64,000 nt of DNA from Luteimonas sp. JM171 (GTDB lineage Bacteria; Pseudomonadota; Gammaproteobacteria; Xanthomonadales; Xanthomonadaceae): the NCBI RefSeq assembly GCF_001717465.1, contig NZ_CP017074.1, positions 1,578,873-1,642,872 on the forward strand, read 5' to 3'. This document shows, piece by piece, positions 7,841 through 16,707 of the stretch (positions are counted from its first letter, which is position 1; every line of letters starts with the position of its first letter). The notes under the pieces are model-generated. The model did not search any database, was not told the origin of the DNA, and saw only the letters and a program-made list of their open reading frames with translations. The translations under genes and the position numbers were made by a program.

Positions 7841-9211
7841 TTGAAGATCCACATCCTCGGCATCGCCGGCACCTTCATGGGCGGGGTGGCGGCACTGGCG
7901 CGCGAGTCCGGCGTCACCGTCGAAGGCAGCGACCAGGCGGTGTACCCGCCGATGTCCACCCAGCTGGAGCGGCTGGGCATCGAACTGCGCCAGGGCTATG
8001 ACCCGAAGCACATCTCCGACAACGTCGACGAGGTGATCGTCGGCAACGCGCTCTCGCGCGGCAATCCGGCGGTGGAGGCGCTGCTGGATTCCGGCCGCAG
8101 CTATACCTCGGGCGCGCAGTGGCTGGCCGAGAACGTGCTGCCCGGGCGCACCACCATCGCGGTGGCCGGCACCCACGGCAAGACCACGACCAGCACCATC
8201 CTGGCCTGGCTGCTGCAGGCGGGCGGCCGCGAGGCGGGGTTCCTGATTGGCGGGGTGCCGGAGGGGTTCGGGGTGTCGGCGCGGCGCGGCAGCGATCCGC
8301 TGTTCGTGGTGGAGGCCGACGAGTACGACACCGCGTTCTTCGACAAGCGCAGCAAGTTCGTCCATTACCGGCCGAAGGTGGCGATCCTCAACAACCTGGA
8401 GTTCGATCACGCCGACATCTTCGAGAACCTGGCGGCGATCGAGCGCCAGTTCCACCATCTGGTGCGCACGATCCCGGGCAGCGGCCGGCTGCTGGTGAAC
8501 GGCGAGGACGCAAACCTGGCGCGGGTGCTGGAGATGGGGTGCTGGACGCCGGTGGAGCGCTTTGGCATCGACGGCAAGTTCGACTGGAATGCCCGGCTGG
8601 TGGAGGCGGACGGCAGCGTGTTCGAGGTGCTGCACGACGGCCGGCCGGTGGGCACGGTGCGCTGGCCGCTGCTGGGGCGGCACAACGTGATGAACGCGCT
8701 CGGGGCGCTGGCGGCCTGCCACGCGGTGGGTGTAGATGTGGCGGCGGTGATCCCAGCCCTGGAAGATTTTGGCAGCGTGAAGCGCCGGATGGAGCTGCTG
8801 GGCGAGGTGGACGGCATCCGGGTGTATGACGACTTCGCACACCATCCGACGGCGATTGCCACCACGTTGGATGGCCTGCGGGCCAGCGCGGGCGATGCCC
8901 GGATCGTGGTGGCGATGGAGCCGCGCAGCAATTCCATGCGCCTGGGCGCACATGCCGACGCGCTGGCGCCGGCGTTCGACAAGGCCGACGCGGTGGTGTT
9001 CCTGCACCGGCCGGGGCTGGAGTGGGATTCGCACAAGGTGGTCTCTGCGGTGCGCGGCGACGCGGTGGCGGTGCCGGATGCCGATGCGCTGGTGGCGGCG
9101 GTGCTGGAGCGCGTCGGGGCGGGCGACCGGGTGGTGTTCATGTCCAACGGCGGCTTCGACGACGCGCCGCGGCGGTTCCTGGCGGCGCTGCGGGCGCGCT
9201 CCGGGGCGTGA
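7841..9211 (+). CDS. mpl: UDP-N-acetylmuramate:L-Ala-gamma-D-Glu-meso-DAP ligase Mpl
   Basis: The 456-residue product is a Mur ligase with ATP-binding GTHGKTTT at residues 110-117, an N-terminal HILGIAGTFMGG nucleotide-sugar loop, the metal site VEADEYDTAFF and the LNNLEFDHADIF segment, as in Mpl rather than MurC. It recycles the murein tripeptide onto UDP-MurNAc in the cytoplasm. The natural start appears to be TTG at 7841, one base after the adk stop, which aligns with the start of the fold; alternatives upstream lie inside adk. Translation is probably coupled to adk. Confidence 0.93.
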   Translation: MKIHILGIAGTFMGGVAALARESGVTVEGSDQAVYPPMSTQLERLGIELRQGYDPKHISDNVDEVIVGNALSRGNPAVEALLDSGRSYTSGAQWLAENVLPGRTTIAVAGTHGKTTTSTILAWLLQAGGREAGFLIGGVPEGFGVSARRGSDPLFVVEADEYDTAFFDKRSKFVHYRPKVAILNNLEFDHADIFENLAAIERQFHHLVRTIPGSGRLLVNGEDANLARVLEMGCWTPVERFGIDGKFDWNARLVEADGSVFEVLHDGRPVGTVRWPLLGRHNVMNALGALAACHAVGVDVAAVIPALEDFGSVKRRMELLGEVDGIRVYDDFAHHPTAIATTLDGLRASAGDARIVVAMEPRSNSMRLGAHADALAPAFDKADAVVFLHRPGLEWDSHKVVSAVRGDAVAVPDADALVAAVLERVGAGDRVVFMSNGGFDDAPRRFLAALRARSGA

Positions 9212-9225
9212 GCCGGGTCACGGCG

Positions 9226-9810
9226 ATGGACGGGGGCCCGGCCACCATGCTTCCGCTCTTTCCCCTGGGCTCGGTGCTGGTGCCCGGCGCGTCGCTGGGG
9301 CTGCGGGTGTTCGAGCCGCGCTACCTGGATCTGGTGCGCGAGTGCGGGCGTACCGGCGGCACGTTCGGCGTGTGCCTGATCCTCGAGGGTGATGAGGTTG
9401 GTGCGCCGGCCACGCCGGCGGCCTGGGGCACCGAGGCGGTGATCGTGGATTTCGACCGCGGTGCAGACGGCCTGCTGGCCCTGCAGGTCCGCGGCGCCCG
9501 ACGCTTCCGGGTGCAGCAGGTGCGCGTGCGCGACAACGGCCTGTTGGTGGCCGGGGTGGAGTGGCAGGCGCGCGATCCGGAGGTTCCGCCGCGGCCCGAG
9601 CACGCGCTGCTGCGCGACGTGCTGGCCGGGATCCTCGAACAGGCGGGATCGGATCCCTACGCGGTGCCCAAGGAGAAGATGGAGGACGCCGCCTGGATCG
9701 GCTGGCGCCTGGCCGAGCTGCTGCCGCTCGAGCCCAACCAGCGGCTGGGCCTGCTGCAGGAATCCGACCCGCACGCCCGCCTGCAGAAGATCCTGGATTT
9801 CATTTCGTAA
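9226..9810 (+). CDS. Lon N-terminal-domain (substrate-binding) protein
   Basis: The 194-residue protein consists of a LON substrate-binding domain only, with no ATPase or protease part. Signatures are MLPLFPLGSVLVPG, LRVFEPRYLDLV and, near the end, RLAELLPLEPNQRLGLLQESDPHARL. Stand-alone Lon-N proteins are common in proteobacteria and their function is not established. A GTG at 9208 overlapping the mpl stop and an ATG at 9247 are alternative starts in the same frame; 9226 is a compromise and the 9247 start would match the domain edge. It is the last gene of the adk-mpl run and converges on the next gene. Confidence 0.85.
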   Translation: MDGGPATMLPLFPLGSVLVPGASLGLRVFEPRYLDLVRECGRTGGTFGVCLILEGDEVGAPATPAAWGTEAVIVDFDRGADGLLALQVRGARRFRVQQVRVRDNGLLVAGVEWQARDPEVPPRPEHALLRDVLAGILEQAGSDPYAVPKEKMEDAAWIGWRLAELLPLEPNQRLGLLQESDPHARLQKILDFIS

Positions 9811-9826
9811 GCCGGCCAGGCGCGCG

Positions 9827-11833
9827 TCAACGTGGGCCGGCGTTCGCCATCGGCACCGTGCGGAGGCGCATGACGGGGAGGCCGGACCGGGGGTGGGGCT
9901 CGATGCGGGCGTCGAGGCCTTCCACGGCTTCGCGCAGGTCGTCCCATGCGGCATGGCCGTCGGGGCGGGGCTGCCACAGGCCGAACAGGTCGAAATGGCG
10001 GGTGAACTGGAGGGTCTGCACCGAGCCGACCCACAGCGGCGTGCCATCGGCCAGCGCCACCGGGGCCCGCCACAGGCGCAGGACCTGGGCGTGTTCCGGC
10101 GTCACCTGCCGGCGCAGCAGCAGCGTTTCCGCCTCGGTATCCAGCGTGGCCGGCAGCACCGGCTGCGCCTGAGGCTCCAGGCTGTCATCCAGCAGGCCCA
10201 GGGTGGCCTCCCAGTCCGCCTGCGGCTGCGGTTCCCAGCCAAATCCTGCCAGGTGCGCCTGCAGCGGTTCCAGCGGCCCGGCCACCTGCACGTCCAGGGG
10301 CCAGCGCAGGGCGTGGTCGCGCTCATTGCGGCGCGGGGGCAGGGTACTCCAGCCGTCGTCCCACCAGTCGGCGGCGGCGATCGTCGCCGTCGGCGGGGGA
10401 GGGGTGAGCGCCGCCAGCATCGGGTCCACCGCCTTGGGCGCATGCCACAGGGCCGCCACCGCGAATGTGCCGTAGAAGATCGCCGCCAGCGGCCGCATCC
10501 AGAAGGAGCGGTTGACGTGGCTGCGGTAGGCCAGGCCCAGCACCAGCAGCCACACGATCCCCAGCAGCATCCCGCCGATCACATCCGTGAGCCAGTGCGC
10601 GCCCAGATAGATGCGCGCAAATCCCATCGCCCCCACCACGATGCCCGACACCAGGTAGGGCCACACCCGCGAACGCCCCGGCAGCTCGCGCGCGATCAGG
10701 ATCGCGAAGAAGCCGAAGGTGATGGTGGTCATGGTCACCGTCATGGACGGGAAGCCGAACCCGCCGTGGGCCGTGGGCGGCGGCGGCATGCTGATCACCG
10801 CCTCCAGGAGCGCGGTGAGCACCACGCCAAAGCCCATCGCCGCCAGCCAGTGCATCATCGCCATCCAGCGCCGGCGCCATGCCAGCCAGATCATCGCCAG
10901 CCCGGCCGCGGGCACCAGCACCTCCGCATCGCCGATCGAGGCCAGCCCGGCCATGAGCCGGTCGGCCAGCGGGTTGCGCAGGGTGGTCATCAGCTCCCAG
11001 GTGCGCAGGTCCACCAGCAGCGCCTCGCCGCGCATCACCACCGTGGTCAGCAGGGCGAACCAGGCCCAGCCGATGCCGATCAGCAGCACCGCCAGGATGG
11101 CCAGCGAGGGGGATTCCGGCCGCTTGGGGTCGATCAGCGCCGCAGCATACCGGCCCAATCGCGGCCGGGCCCGGGTCCAGCGGAGGGCGCGGGCCAGCAG
11201 GTCTTCCGCGCGAGCGTCGAACCAGCGGTAGATGTAGAGCACGCAGGCCCACACCAGGGCCAGCACCGCCAGCAGCGCCAGCAGCACCAGCGCCAGCCGG
11301 TCGGCCACCGCGGCCACCGCCTCATACGAGGCGCCGAAGATCCACCCCGGCGCCAGGAACAGCGCCGCCCACGCCGCGGCGGCCACCGCGCTGACCGGCA
11401 GGTAGCGGCGCAGCCGCATCCGCAGCATGCCGGCGATCGCGGGTACGAACGGCCGCACCGCGCCCACGAACCGCGCCACCAGGATGCTCTTGACGTCGTG
11501 GCGGCGGAACAGGTTCTCGCCGCGGTCGAACAGCTGCGGGTAGCGCCGGAAGGGCCACACGCTGCGCATTTCCGGGCCCCAGCGCCGGCCCACCCAGTAG
11601 CTGAAGGCATCGGCGCTGAAGGCGCCCGCCGCGGCGCAGGCGATCGCGTACGGGCCATCCACGTGGCCCAGCCCGATCAGCGCGCCGACCGCGAACAGCA
11701 GCGGCATCGCCGGCACCACGATGCCCACGATCACCAGCGAATCGAGGAACGCGATCAGGAAGATCACCACGCCCGCGGCCACCGGATGCGCACTGATCCA
11801 GGCCAGGGTGTTGTCGAACCAGGCGTTGGTCAT
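9827..11833 (-). CDS. DedA - PAP2 - LssY C-domain membrane fusion protein
   Basis: The 668-residue protein joins three modules. Residues about 1-200 form a DedA/VTT (SNARE-associated) domain with FLDSLVIVGIVVPAMP and the FVGAVRPFVP motif. Residues about 230-470 form a multi-pass PAP2-like domain. The remainder is an LssY_C-type soluble domain (WSTLPPRRNERDHALRWPLD onward). The PAP2 domain keeps the third motif as ARIYLGAHWLTD, but where PSGH is expected it reads PSMT, and the first motif (KxxxxxxRP) is not recognisable. A phosphatidate or undecaprenyl-phosphate phosphatase role is therefore doubtful; lipid transport or scrambling by the DedA part remains possible. It is divergent from the next gene with 32 bp between starts. 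Confidence 0.85.
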   Translation of the reverse strand: MTNAWFDNTLAWISAHPVAAGVVIFLIAFLDSLVIVGIVVPAMPLLFAVGALIGLGHVDGPYAIACAAAGAFSADAFSYWVGRRWGPEMRSVWPFRRYPQLFDRGENLFRRHDVKSILVARFVGAVRPFVPAIAGMLRMRLRRYLPVSAVAAAAWAALFLAPGWIFGASYEAVAAVADRLALVLLALLAVLALVWACVLYIYRWFDARAEDLLARALRWTRARPRLGRYAAALIDPKRPESPSLAILAVLLIGIGWAWFALLTTVVMRGEALLVDLRTWELMTTLRNPLADRLMAGLASIGDAEVLVPAAGLAMIWLAWRRRWMAMMHWLAAMGFGVVLTALLEAVISMPPPPTAHGGFGFPSMTVTMTTITFGFFAILIARELPGRSRVWPYLVSGIVVGAMGFARIYLGAHWLTDVIGGMLLGIVWLLVLGLAYRSHVNRSFWMRPLAAIFYGTFAVAALWHAPKAVDPMLAALTPPPPTATIAAADWWDDGWSTLPPRRNERDHALRWPLDVQVAGPLEPLQAHLAGFGWEPQPQADWEATLGLLDDSLEPQAQPVLPATLDTEAETLLLRRQVTPEHAQVLRLWRAPVALADGTPLWVGSVQTLQFTRHFDLFGLWQPRPDGHAAWDDLREAVEGLDARIEPHPRSGLPVMRLRTVPMANAGPR

Positions 11834-11865
11834 CGCGCAATTATGGCAGCACCTACAATGGCGGA

Positions 11866-12531
11866 ATGACCCAGGACGCAGCGGTGGAAATCAAGGCGCT
11901 CAAGGCCGACAGCTTTGGCCGCATCTCGCTGATGCGCGGCGCCGATGGCAGCGTGTTCGTGCGCCGCGACCTGCGCCACGTGCCGCTGTGGCTGCGCCTG
12001 CCGGCATGGTGGCTGGCCCGGCGCGAGGCGCGCGGGCTGGAGCAGGTGCGCGGCATGGCCGATGTGCCGCAGCTGCTGGCCTGGGACGGCCGCCGCCTGG
12101 ACCGCAGCTACATGGAGGGCGCGGCGATGTACCAGCGCCCGCCGCGCGGCGACCTGCCCTACTTCCGCGCCGCCCGCCGCAAGCTGCAGGAGCTGCACCG
12201 GCGCGGCGTGGCCCACAACGACCTGGCCAAGGAGGCCAACTGGCTGGTGCTCGAGGACGGCCGCCCGGGCATCATCGATTTCCAGCTGGCGGTGGTGGGC
12301 AACCCGCGCTCGCGATGGATGCGCCTGCTGGCCCGCGAGGACCTGCGCCACCTGCTCAAGCACAAGCGCATGTACTGCCGCGAACACCTCACCCCGGTGG
12401 AAAGGCGCGTGCTCAAGCGGCACTCGTGGGTGCGCGACCTGTGGTTCCGCACCGGCAAACCGGTGTACCGCTTCGTCACCCGGCGGATCCTGAAATGGGA
12501 AGACAACGAAGGCCAGGGGCCCAAGCCCTGA
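11866..12531 (+). CDS. Small RIO/LPS-kinase-like protein kinase homologue
   Basis: The 221-residue protein shows a protein-kinase catalytic loop HNDLAKEANW (His117, Asp119, Asn125) followed by IIDFQ (Asp138), where the usual DFG Gly is Gln. The N-terminal part is short, without a clear glycine-rich loop, and the expected lysine region reads VFVRRD. Similar small kinase-like proteins are found across Xanthomonadaceae, related to KdkA/RIO folds; the substrate is unknown. It starts 32 bp from the divergent DedA fusion and is followed 37 bp later by a dehydrogenase gene on the same strand. Confidence 0.7.
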   Translation: MTQDAAVEIKALKADSFGRISLMRGADGSVFVRRDLRHVPLWLRLPAWWLARREARGLEQVRGMADVPQLLAWDGRRLDRSYMEGAAMYQRPPRGDLPYFRAARRKLQELHRRGVAHNDLAKEANWLVLEDGRPGIIDFQLAVVGNPRSRWMRLLAREDLRHLLKHKRMYCREHLTPVERRVLKRHSWVRDLWFRTGKPVYRFVTRRILKWEDNEGQGPKP

Positions 12532-12568
12532 TGGCCATAGAGCGCCCCGCGCGCACGAGGAGAACCCG

Positions 12569-13390
12569 ATGACAACGCTTGCAGGCAAGACCCTCTTCAT
12601 CACCGGCGCATCGCGCGGCATCGGCCGCGCCATCGCCCTGCGCGCCGCGCGCGACGGGGCCAACATCGCCATCGTCGCCAAATCCGGCGTGCCCAACCCA
12701 AAGCTGCCGGGGACCATCCATACCGTGGCCGAGGAGGTGGAGCAGGCCGGCGGCCGCGCGCTGCCGATCCAGTGCGACATCCGCGAGGAGCAGCAGGTGC
12801 TCGATGCCGTCGCGGCCACCGTCGCCGAATTCGGCGGCCTGGACATCCTCATCAACAATGCCAGCGCCATCTGGCTGCGCGGCACGCTCGACACCCCGAT
12901 GAAGCGCTACGACCTGATGCAGCAGGTCAACGCGCGCGGCACCTTCCTGTGCGCCCAGGCCTGCCTGCCGCACCTGCTCAAGGCCGACAACCCGCACATC
13001 CTCACCCTGGCCCCCCCACCGTCGCTGGACCCCAAGTGGTGGGGCCCGCACACCGGCTACACCCTGGCCAAGATGGGCATGAGCTTTGTCACCATCGGCC
13101 TGGCGGCGGAATTCGGCCCGCAGGGCGTGGCCGCCAACGCCCTCTGGCCCCGCACCGTTATCGCCACCGACGCCATCCGCATGATCCCCGGCGTCGACCC
13201 GGCACAGTGCCGCAAGCCCGAGATCCTCGCCGACGCTGCCCACGCCATCCTGGTGCGCGATGCCAAGGGCTTCAGCGGCCAGTTCCTGATTGATGACGAA
13301 GTGCTGGCGGAGGCCGGCGTGAGCGACCTGTCAGGTTACGCGGTCGATCCCTCCAAGCCGCTCCTGCCGGACCTGTTCCTCGATCCCTGA
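12569..13390 (+). CDS. Short-chain dehydrogenase, HSDL2-like
   Basis: The 273-residue protein has the SDR cofactor motif TGASRGIG at the N-terminus, NNASAIW (the NNAG equivalent), and YTLAK as the catalytic Tyr-Lys pair. The segment before the active Tyr reads ILTLAPPPSLDPKWW, typical of the hydroxysteroid-dehydrogenase-like 2 group rather than of FabG, and it lacks the usual Ser-Ser. NADP use is suggested by the early basic residues, but the substrate is unknown. An RBS-like GAGGAG lies upstream of the ATG. It is followed by a 108-nt structured repeat and then convergent hemL. Confidence 0.85.
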   Translation: MTTLAGKTLFITGASRGIGRAIALRAARDGANIAIVAKSGVPNPKLPGTIHTVAEEVEQAGGRALPIQCDIREEQQVLDAVAATVAEFGGLDILINNASAIWLRGTLDTPMKRYDLMQQVNARGTFLCAQACLPHLLKADNPHILTLAPPPSLDPKWWGPHTGYTLAKMGMSFVTIGLAAEFGPQGVAANALWPRTVIATDAIRMIPGVDPAQCRKPEILADAAHAILVRDAKGFSGQFLIDDEVLAEAGVSDLSGYAVDPSKPLLPDLFLDP

Positions 13391-13426
13391 CCGGCAAGCG
13401 TGCGGCAACCCCACCGCGCAGTATGA

Positions 13427-13534
13427 GGGGCCGGTGGGCGCCACTTTCCGGGACTGTCCGCGACATGGTCGTCGCGGACAAACCCCCATGGATGGGTTCA
13501 CGGCGTGTCCCGGAAAGGGGCGCCCCGCCGGCCC
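13427..13534 (+). repeat. 108-nt three-stem structured repeat, copy 1
   Basis: This segment between the SDR gene and hemL has five parts: outer arm 13427-13454, hairpin 13455-13480 (10-bp stem TGTCCGCGAC / GTCGCGGACA, loop ATGGTC), hairpin 13481-13498 (CCC/GGG, loop ATGGAT), linker CACGGCGT at 13499-13506, and outer arm 13507-13534. The arms pair at 23 of 28 positions, with an unbroken 11-bp inner part. A second copy of identical length and layout lies at 41521-41628. It could act as a terminator for the SDR gene or hemL, a REP-like mobile palindrome or an RNA element. Confidence 0.8.
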
Positions 13535-13563
13535 GCCCACGCAGCCTCAAGTCGAGACGTCAC

Positions 13564-14856
13564 CTATGCCGCGGCGACAACGCGGAAGGCTTCACGGGCG
13601 GCTTCGATGGTGGCGTTGATGACGGCCTCATCGTGCGCCGATGAGATGAACCCGGCCTCGTACGCCGAAGGCGCCAGGAACACCCCGCGCTCCAGCATCG
13701 CGTGGAAGAACCGGTTGAACGCATCCATGTCGCAGGCCGTCGCGCCCGCAAAGGTGTCGACCTTCTGCTCGGTGAAGAACAGCCCGAACATCGCCCCCAC
13801 GCGATTGGTGGTCACCGGCACGCCGGCATCGCGCGCCGCCGCCTCCAACCCGTCGCACAGCCTGTTCGCAGTCGCCTCGAGGCGGTCATGGAAGCCCGGC
13901 TCCTGCACCAGCTCCAGCATCGCCAGCCCTGCCGCCATCGCCACCGGGTTCCCGCTGAGCGTGCCGGCTTGGTAGATCGGTCCTGCCGGCGCAATCTGCT
14001 CCATCAGATCACGCCTCCCGCCGTAGGCACCCACCGGCATCCCGCCGCCGATGATCTTCCCGAACGTGGTCAGGTCCGGCGTCACCCCATAGCGTGCCTG
14101 CGCCCCGCCCAGGGCCACCCGGAAGCCGGTCATCACCTCGTCGAAGATCAGCAGCGCCCCGTGCTTCGTGCACAGATCGCGCAGGTGCTGCAGGTAGCCC
14201 TCGCGCGGCGGCAGGCAGTTGGCGTTGCCCACCACCGGCTCGATGATCACCGCCGCCACTTCGCTGCCGACCTCGTCGAACAGCTTCGTCGCCCCCTCGA
14301 AATCGTTGTAGCTGATGGTCGAAGTGAGCTCGCTCAGCCCTTCCGGCACGCCCGGCGAGGTGGGCACACCCAGCGTCAGCATCCCGCTGCCGGCCTTCAC
14401 CAGGAACGAATCGCCGTGGCCGTGGTAGCAGCCCTCGAACTTGACGATGCGCTGGCGCCCGGTGGCGCCGCGCGCCAGCCGGATCGCCGACAGGGTAGCC
14501 TCGGTGCCCGAGTTCACCATCCGCACCACCTCGCACGAAGGCACCAGGCGGTTGATGGTCTCGGCCATGGTCACTTCCGACGGCGTGGGCGCGCCGAACG
14601 ACAGGCCGTTGCCGATTGCTTCCTGCACCGCCTCGCGCACCTTCGGGTGGTTGTGGCCCACGATCATCGGGCCCCAGGAGCCGACGTAGTCGATGTACCT
14701 GTTGCCATCCACGTCATGCAGGTAGGCGCCGTCGGCGCGCTCGACGAAGAACGGCTCGCCCCCCACGGACTTGAACGCGCGCACCGGGGAATTGACGCCG
14801 CCGGGGATCAGCTCGAGCGCGCGGGAGAACAGGGCGTGGGACTTGTCGTGCTTCAT
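13564..14856 (-). CDS. hemL: Glutamate-1-semialdehyde 2,1-aminomutase
   Basis: The 430-residue PLP enzyme converts glutamate-1-semialdehyde to 5-aminolevulinate in the C5 haem pathway. It starts [20 protein letters not shown] at the ATG at 14856, and the pyridoxal lysine lies at about 267 in [14 protein letters not shown]. Other class III aminotransferase features are [28 protein letters not shown] and AGTLSGNP. It lies 55 bp downstream of thiE on the same strand and converges on the SDR gene. Confidence 0.97.
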   Translation of the reverse strand: MKHDKSHALFSRALELIPGGVNSPVRAFKSVGGEPFFVERADGAYLHDVDGNRYIDYVGSWGPMIVGHNHPKVREAVQEAIGNGLSFGAPTPSEVTMAETINRLVPSCEVVRMVNSGTEATLSAIRLARGATGRQRIVKFEGCYHGHGDSFLVKAGSGMLTLGVPTSPGVPEGLSELTSTISYNDFEGATKLFDEVGSEVAAVIIEPVVGNANCLPPREGYLQHLRDLCTKHGALLIFDEVMTGFRVALGGAQARYGVTPDLTTFGKIIGGGMPVGAYGGRRDLMEQIAPAGPIYQAGTLSGNPVAMAAGLAMLELVQEPGFHDRLEATANRLCDGLEAAARDAGVPVTTNRVGAMFGLFFTEQKVDTFAGATACDMDAFNRFFHAMLERGVFLAPSAYEAGFISSAHDEAVINATIEAAREAFRVVAAA

Positions 14857-14911
14857 TGGGGTGCTTTCCAGGTTCGGGGGAGGGGGCGCCTGGGTGTCGG
14901 GCCGAATGGAT

Positions 14912-15541
14912 TCAGGCCGCGAAGGCCAGGCGCAGGGCGCTGGCGGCGACGGCCGGATCGGGCGCGTCGAACACGCCGCCAATGACGGCCAGCAGGTCCG
15001 CACCGGCGGAAACCAGCTCCGGGGCATTGTCGGCGGTGATCCCGCCAATGGCCACCAGCGGCTTTCCGAGCGCGGCGGCATCACCCAGCAGCGACGGCGT
15101 TGCGCGGCGGGTGGTGGCCTTGCTGCTGCTGGGGAAGAACGCTCCGAAGGCGAGGTAGTCGGCGCCGGCGGCGGCCATGCGCGCGGCGCGGCCGATGTCG
15201 TCATAGCAGGAGGCGCCAATGATGGCGTCGGCGCCCAGCAGTTCCCGCGCAGCCGCCACATCGCCGTCGTCTTCGCCCAGGTGCACGCCATCGGCGCCGC
15301 AGTCGCGGGCCAACTGTGGATCATCATTGATGATCAGCGGTACGCCGGCCTCGCGGCACAGCGCCTGCAGCGCCCTGGCCTGGGCCGCGCGCAGCCCGGC
15401 ATCGGCGCCCTTGTTGCGGTACTGCAGCCAGCAGGCCTGACCGATCACCGCCGCCACCCGCTCCAGCAGGCGCGCGGTGTCCGGTTCATCGGGCGTGATC
15501 AGGTAGAGCCCGCGCGGGCGCGCGGTGTGGGTGTCATTCAT
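14912..15541 (-). CDS. thiE: Thiamine-phosphate synthase
   Basis: The 209-residue TIM-barrel enzyme couples HMP-PP and thiazole phosphate to thiamine phosphate. Family motifs seen are GLYLITPD at the start, [42 protein letters not shown] and LVAIGGIT. The start ATG at 15541 is divergent from the rubredoxin gene. Pairing with hemL is common in Xanthomonadaceae. Confidence 0.95.
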   Translation of the reverse strand: MNDTHTARPRGLYLITPDEPDTARLLERVAAVIGQACWLQYRNKGADAGLRAAQARALQALCREAGVPLIINDDPQLARDCGADGVHLGEDDGDVAAARELLGADAIIGASCYDDIGRAARMAAAGADYLAFGAFFPSSSKATTRRATPSLLGDAAALGKPLVAIGGITADNAPELVSAGADLLAVIGGVFDAPDPAVAASALRLAFAA

Positions 15542-15612
15542 GTCTCCGGTTCCCTGGCGCGGCGGGCAATGGGAGAATGCCGCTTCCCCCGCCGCATCAG
15601 GTCCATTATCCG

Positions 15613-15804
15613 ATGAACGCCACCGCCACGCAGGCCACCTTCCGCACCTGGATGTGCGTCGTGTGCGGATTCATCTACGACGAGGCCGCGGGCATGCCCG
15701 AGGAAGGCATTGCCCCGGGCACGCGCTGGGAAGACGTGCCCGAGGACTGGACCTGCCCGGACTGCGGGGTCACCAAGGACGACTTCGAGATGGAGCCGGT
15801 CTGA
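15613..15804 (+). CDS. Rubredoxin
   Basis: This 63-residue protein has the two iron-binding loops CVVCG (Cys15, Cys18) and CPDCG (Cys48, Cys51) with conserved WEDVPEDW between them, as in one-iron rubredoxins that carry electrons to alkane hydroxylases or oxidoreductases. The start MNATATQ is chosen because the four-Cys domain follows directly. Upstream in-frame codons would add 12 residues within the thiE promoter region. It converges on the next gene with a 4-bp gap. Confidence 0.95.
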   Translation: MNATATQATFRTWMCVVCGFIYDEAAGMPEEGIAPGTRWEDVPEDWTCPDCGVTKDDFEMEPV

Positions 15805-15808
15805 GGCT

Positions 15809-16654
15809 TCAGCTGAGCCGGACGTTGCCGCCGCTTGCGTCCACCAGCATGTCGCGCACCTGCAGGGCATCGTCGGCATCGGGGTTGAGCATCAGGTAGC
15901 GGCCGAGGTCTTCGCGCGCGCCGAGCACGTGCCCCAGGCGGTGGTAACCGATGCCGCGATCGCGCAGCGCGTCCGGGTTGTCGGGCAGCAGCGTCAGCAC
16001 GCGGTCGGCGCAGCGGACGGCGCGCGGCCAGTCTTCCTGCTCCGCGTACAGCGCCTGCAGGTTGCGCAGCATGCGCACCAGGATCGCGCGGTGCGAGGCC
16101 GGATGCAGGATGTCGTGCAGAGCTTCGTCGTCCAGCTGGCCAGTTGCGAGATGCGGCTCCACCCGCTCGCGCAACTCTTCCACGCCCAGCGGCCGGCCGC
16201 GGTTGAACGGATCCATCACCAGTACGCCATCGTCCACCGGCAGACGCACCAGGAAGTGCCCGGGGAACGAGATGCCATCCAGCGGCATGCCCAGGCGCCG
16301 CGACACCTCCATCTGCACCACCGCAAGTGAGATCGGAATGCCCAGGCGGCGTTCGAACACTTCGTTGAGATAGCTGTTGCGGGGATCGTAGTAGGCGTCG
16401 TGGTTGCCGGCATAGCCGAGCTCGTCGAACAGGTACTCGTTGATCGCCATCATCCGCAGCGGGAGCGGGCTGTTGTCATCCAGCCGCGGGCGCAGCTGTG
16501 CCACGTGATGCGACACCATCTGTTCGTAGTGGGAGGGGTCGAGGTCGGGATACTCGTCGCGCGCGATGAGCAGCGCCGCGCCCAGCAGCGGGATGTCGGC
16601 GTCGTCGCGCGCGGCCAGCGCGTCCCATGAAGGAAGGATGTTGCTTGCGTCCAT
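15809..16654 (-). CDS. SirB1-like transglutaminase-fold/TPR protein
   Basis: The 281-residue protein starts at the ATG at 16654 (MDASNILPSWDALAARDD). It carries the SirB1 N domain (a transglutaminase-like fold) with the conserved segments NEYLFDELGYAGN, GIPISLAVVQMEV and GISFPGHFLVRL, then a C-terminal TPR-like region (NLQALYAEQEDWPRAVRCADRVL). The function is not established; despite old annotations as transcriptional regulators, no DNA-binding domain is visible. The downstream end is four bases from the convergent rubredoxin gene. Confidence 0.88.
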   Translation of the reverse strand: MDASNILPSWDALAARDDADIPLLGAALLIARDEYPDLDPSHYEQMVSHHVAQLRPRLDDNSPLPLRMMAINEYLFDELGYAGNHDAYYDPRNSYLNEVFERRLGIPISLAVVQMEVSRRLGMPLDGISFPGHFLVRLPVDDGVLVMDPFNRGRPLGVEELRERVEPHLATGQLDDEALHDILHPASHRAILVRMLRNLQALYAEQEDWPRAVRCADRVLTLLPDNPDALRDRGIGYHRLGHVLGAREDLGRYLMLNPDADDALQVRDMLVDASGGNVRLS

Positions 16655-16707
16655 GCCCTTGAGCGTGGTGCCGGGGCCGCGTGCTTGCAAGGCCGCGGCC
16701 GTCAGCT

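Noticed and set aside
9461..11869. 802-codon plus-strand frame antisense to the DedA fusion
   Set aside because: Composition is that of a GC-rich shadow frame (His/Gln/Arg runs), and the opposite strand encodes recognisable membrane domains.
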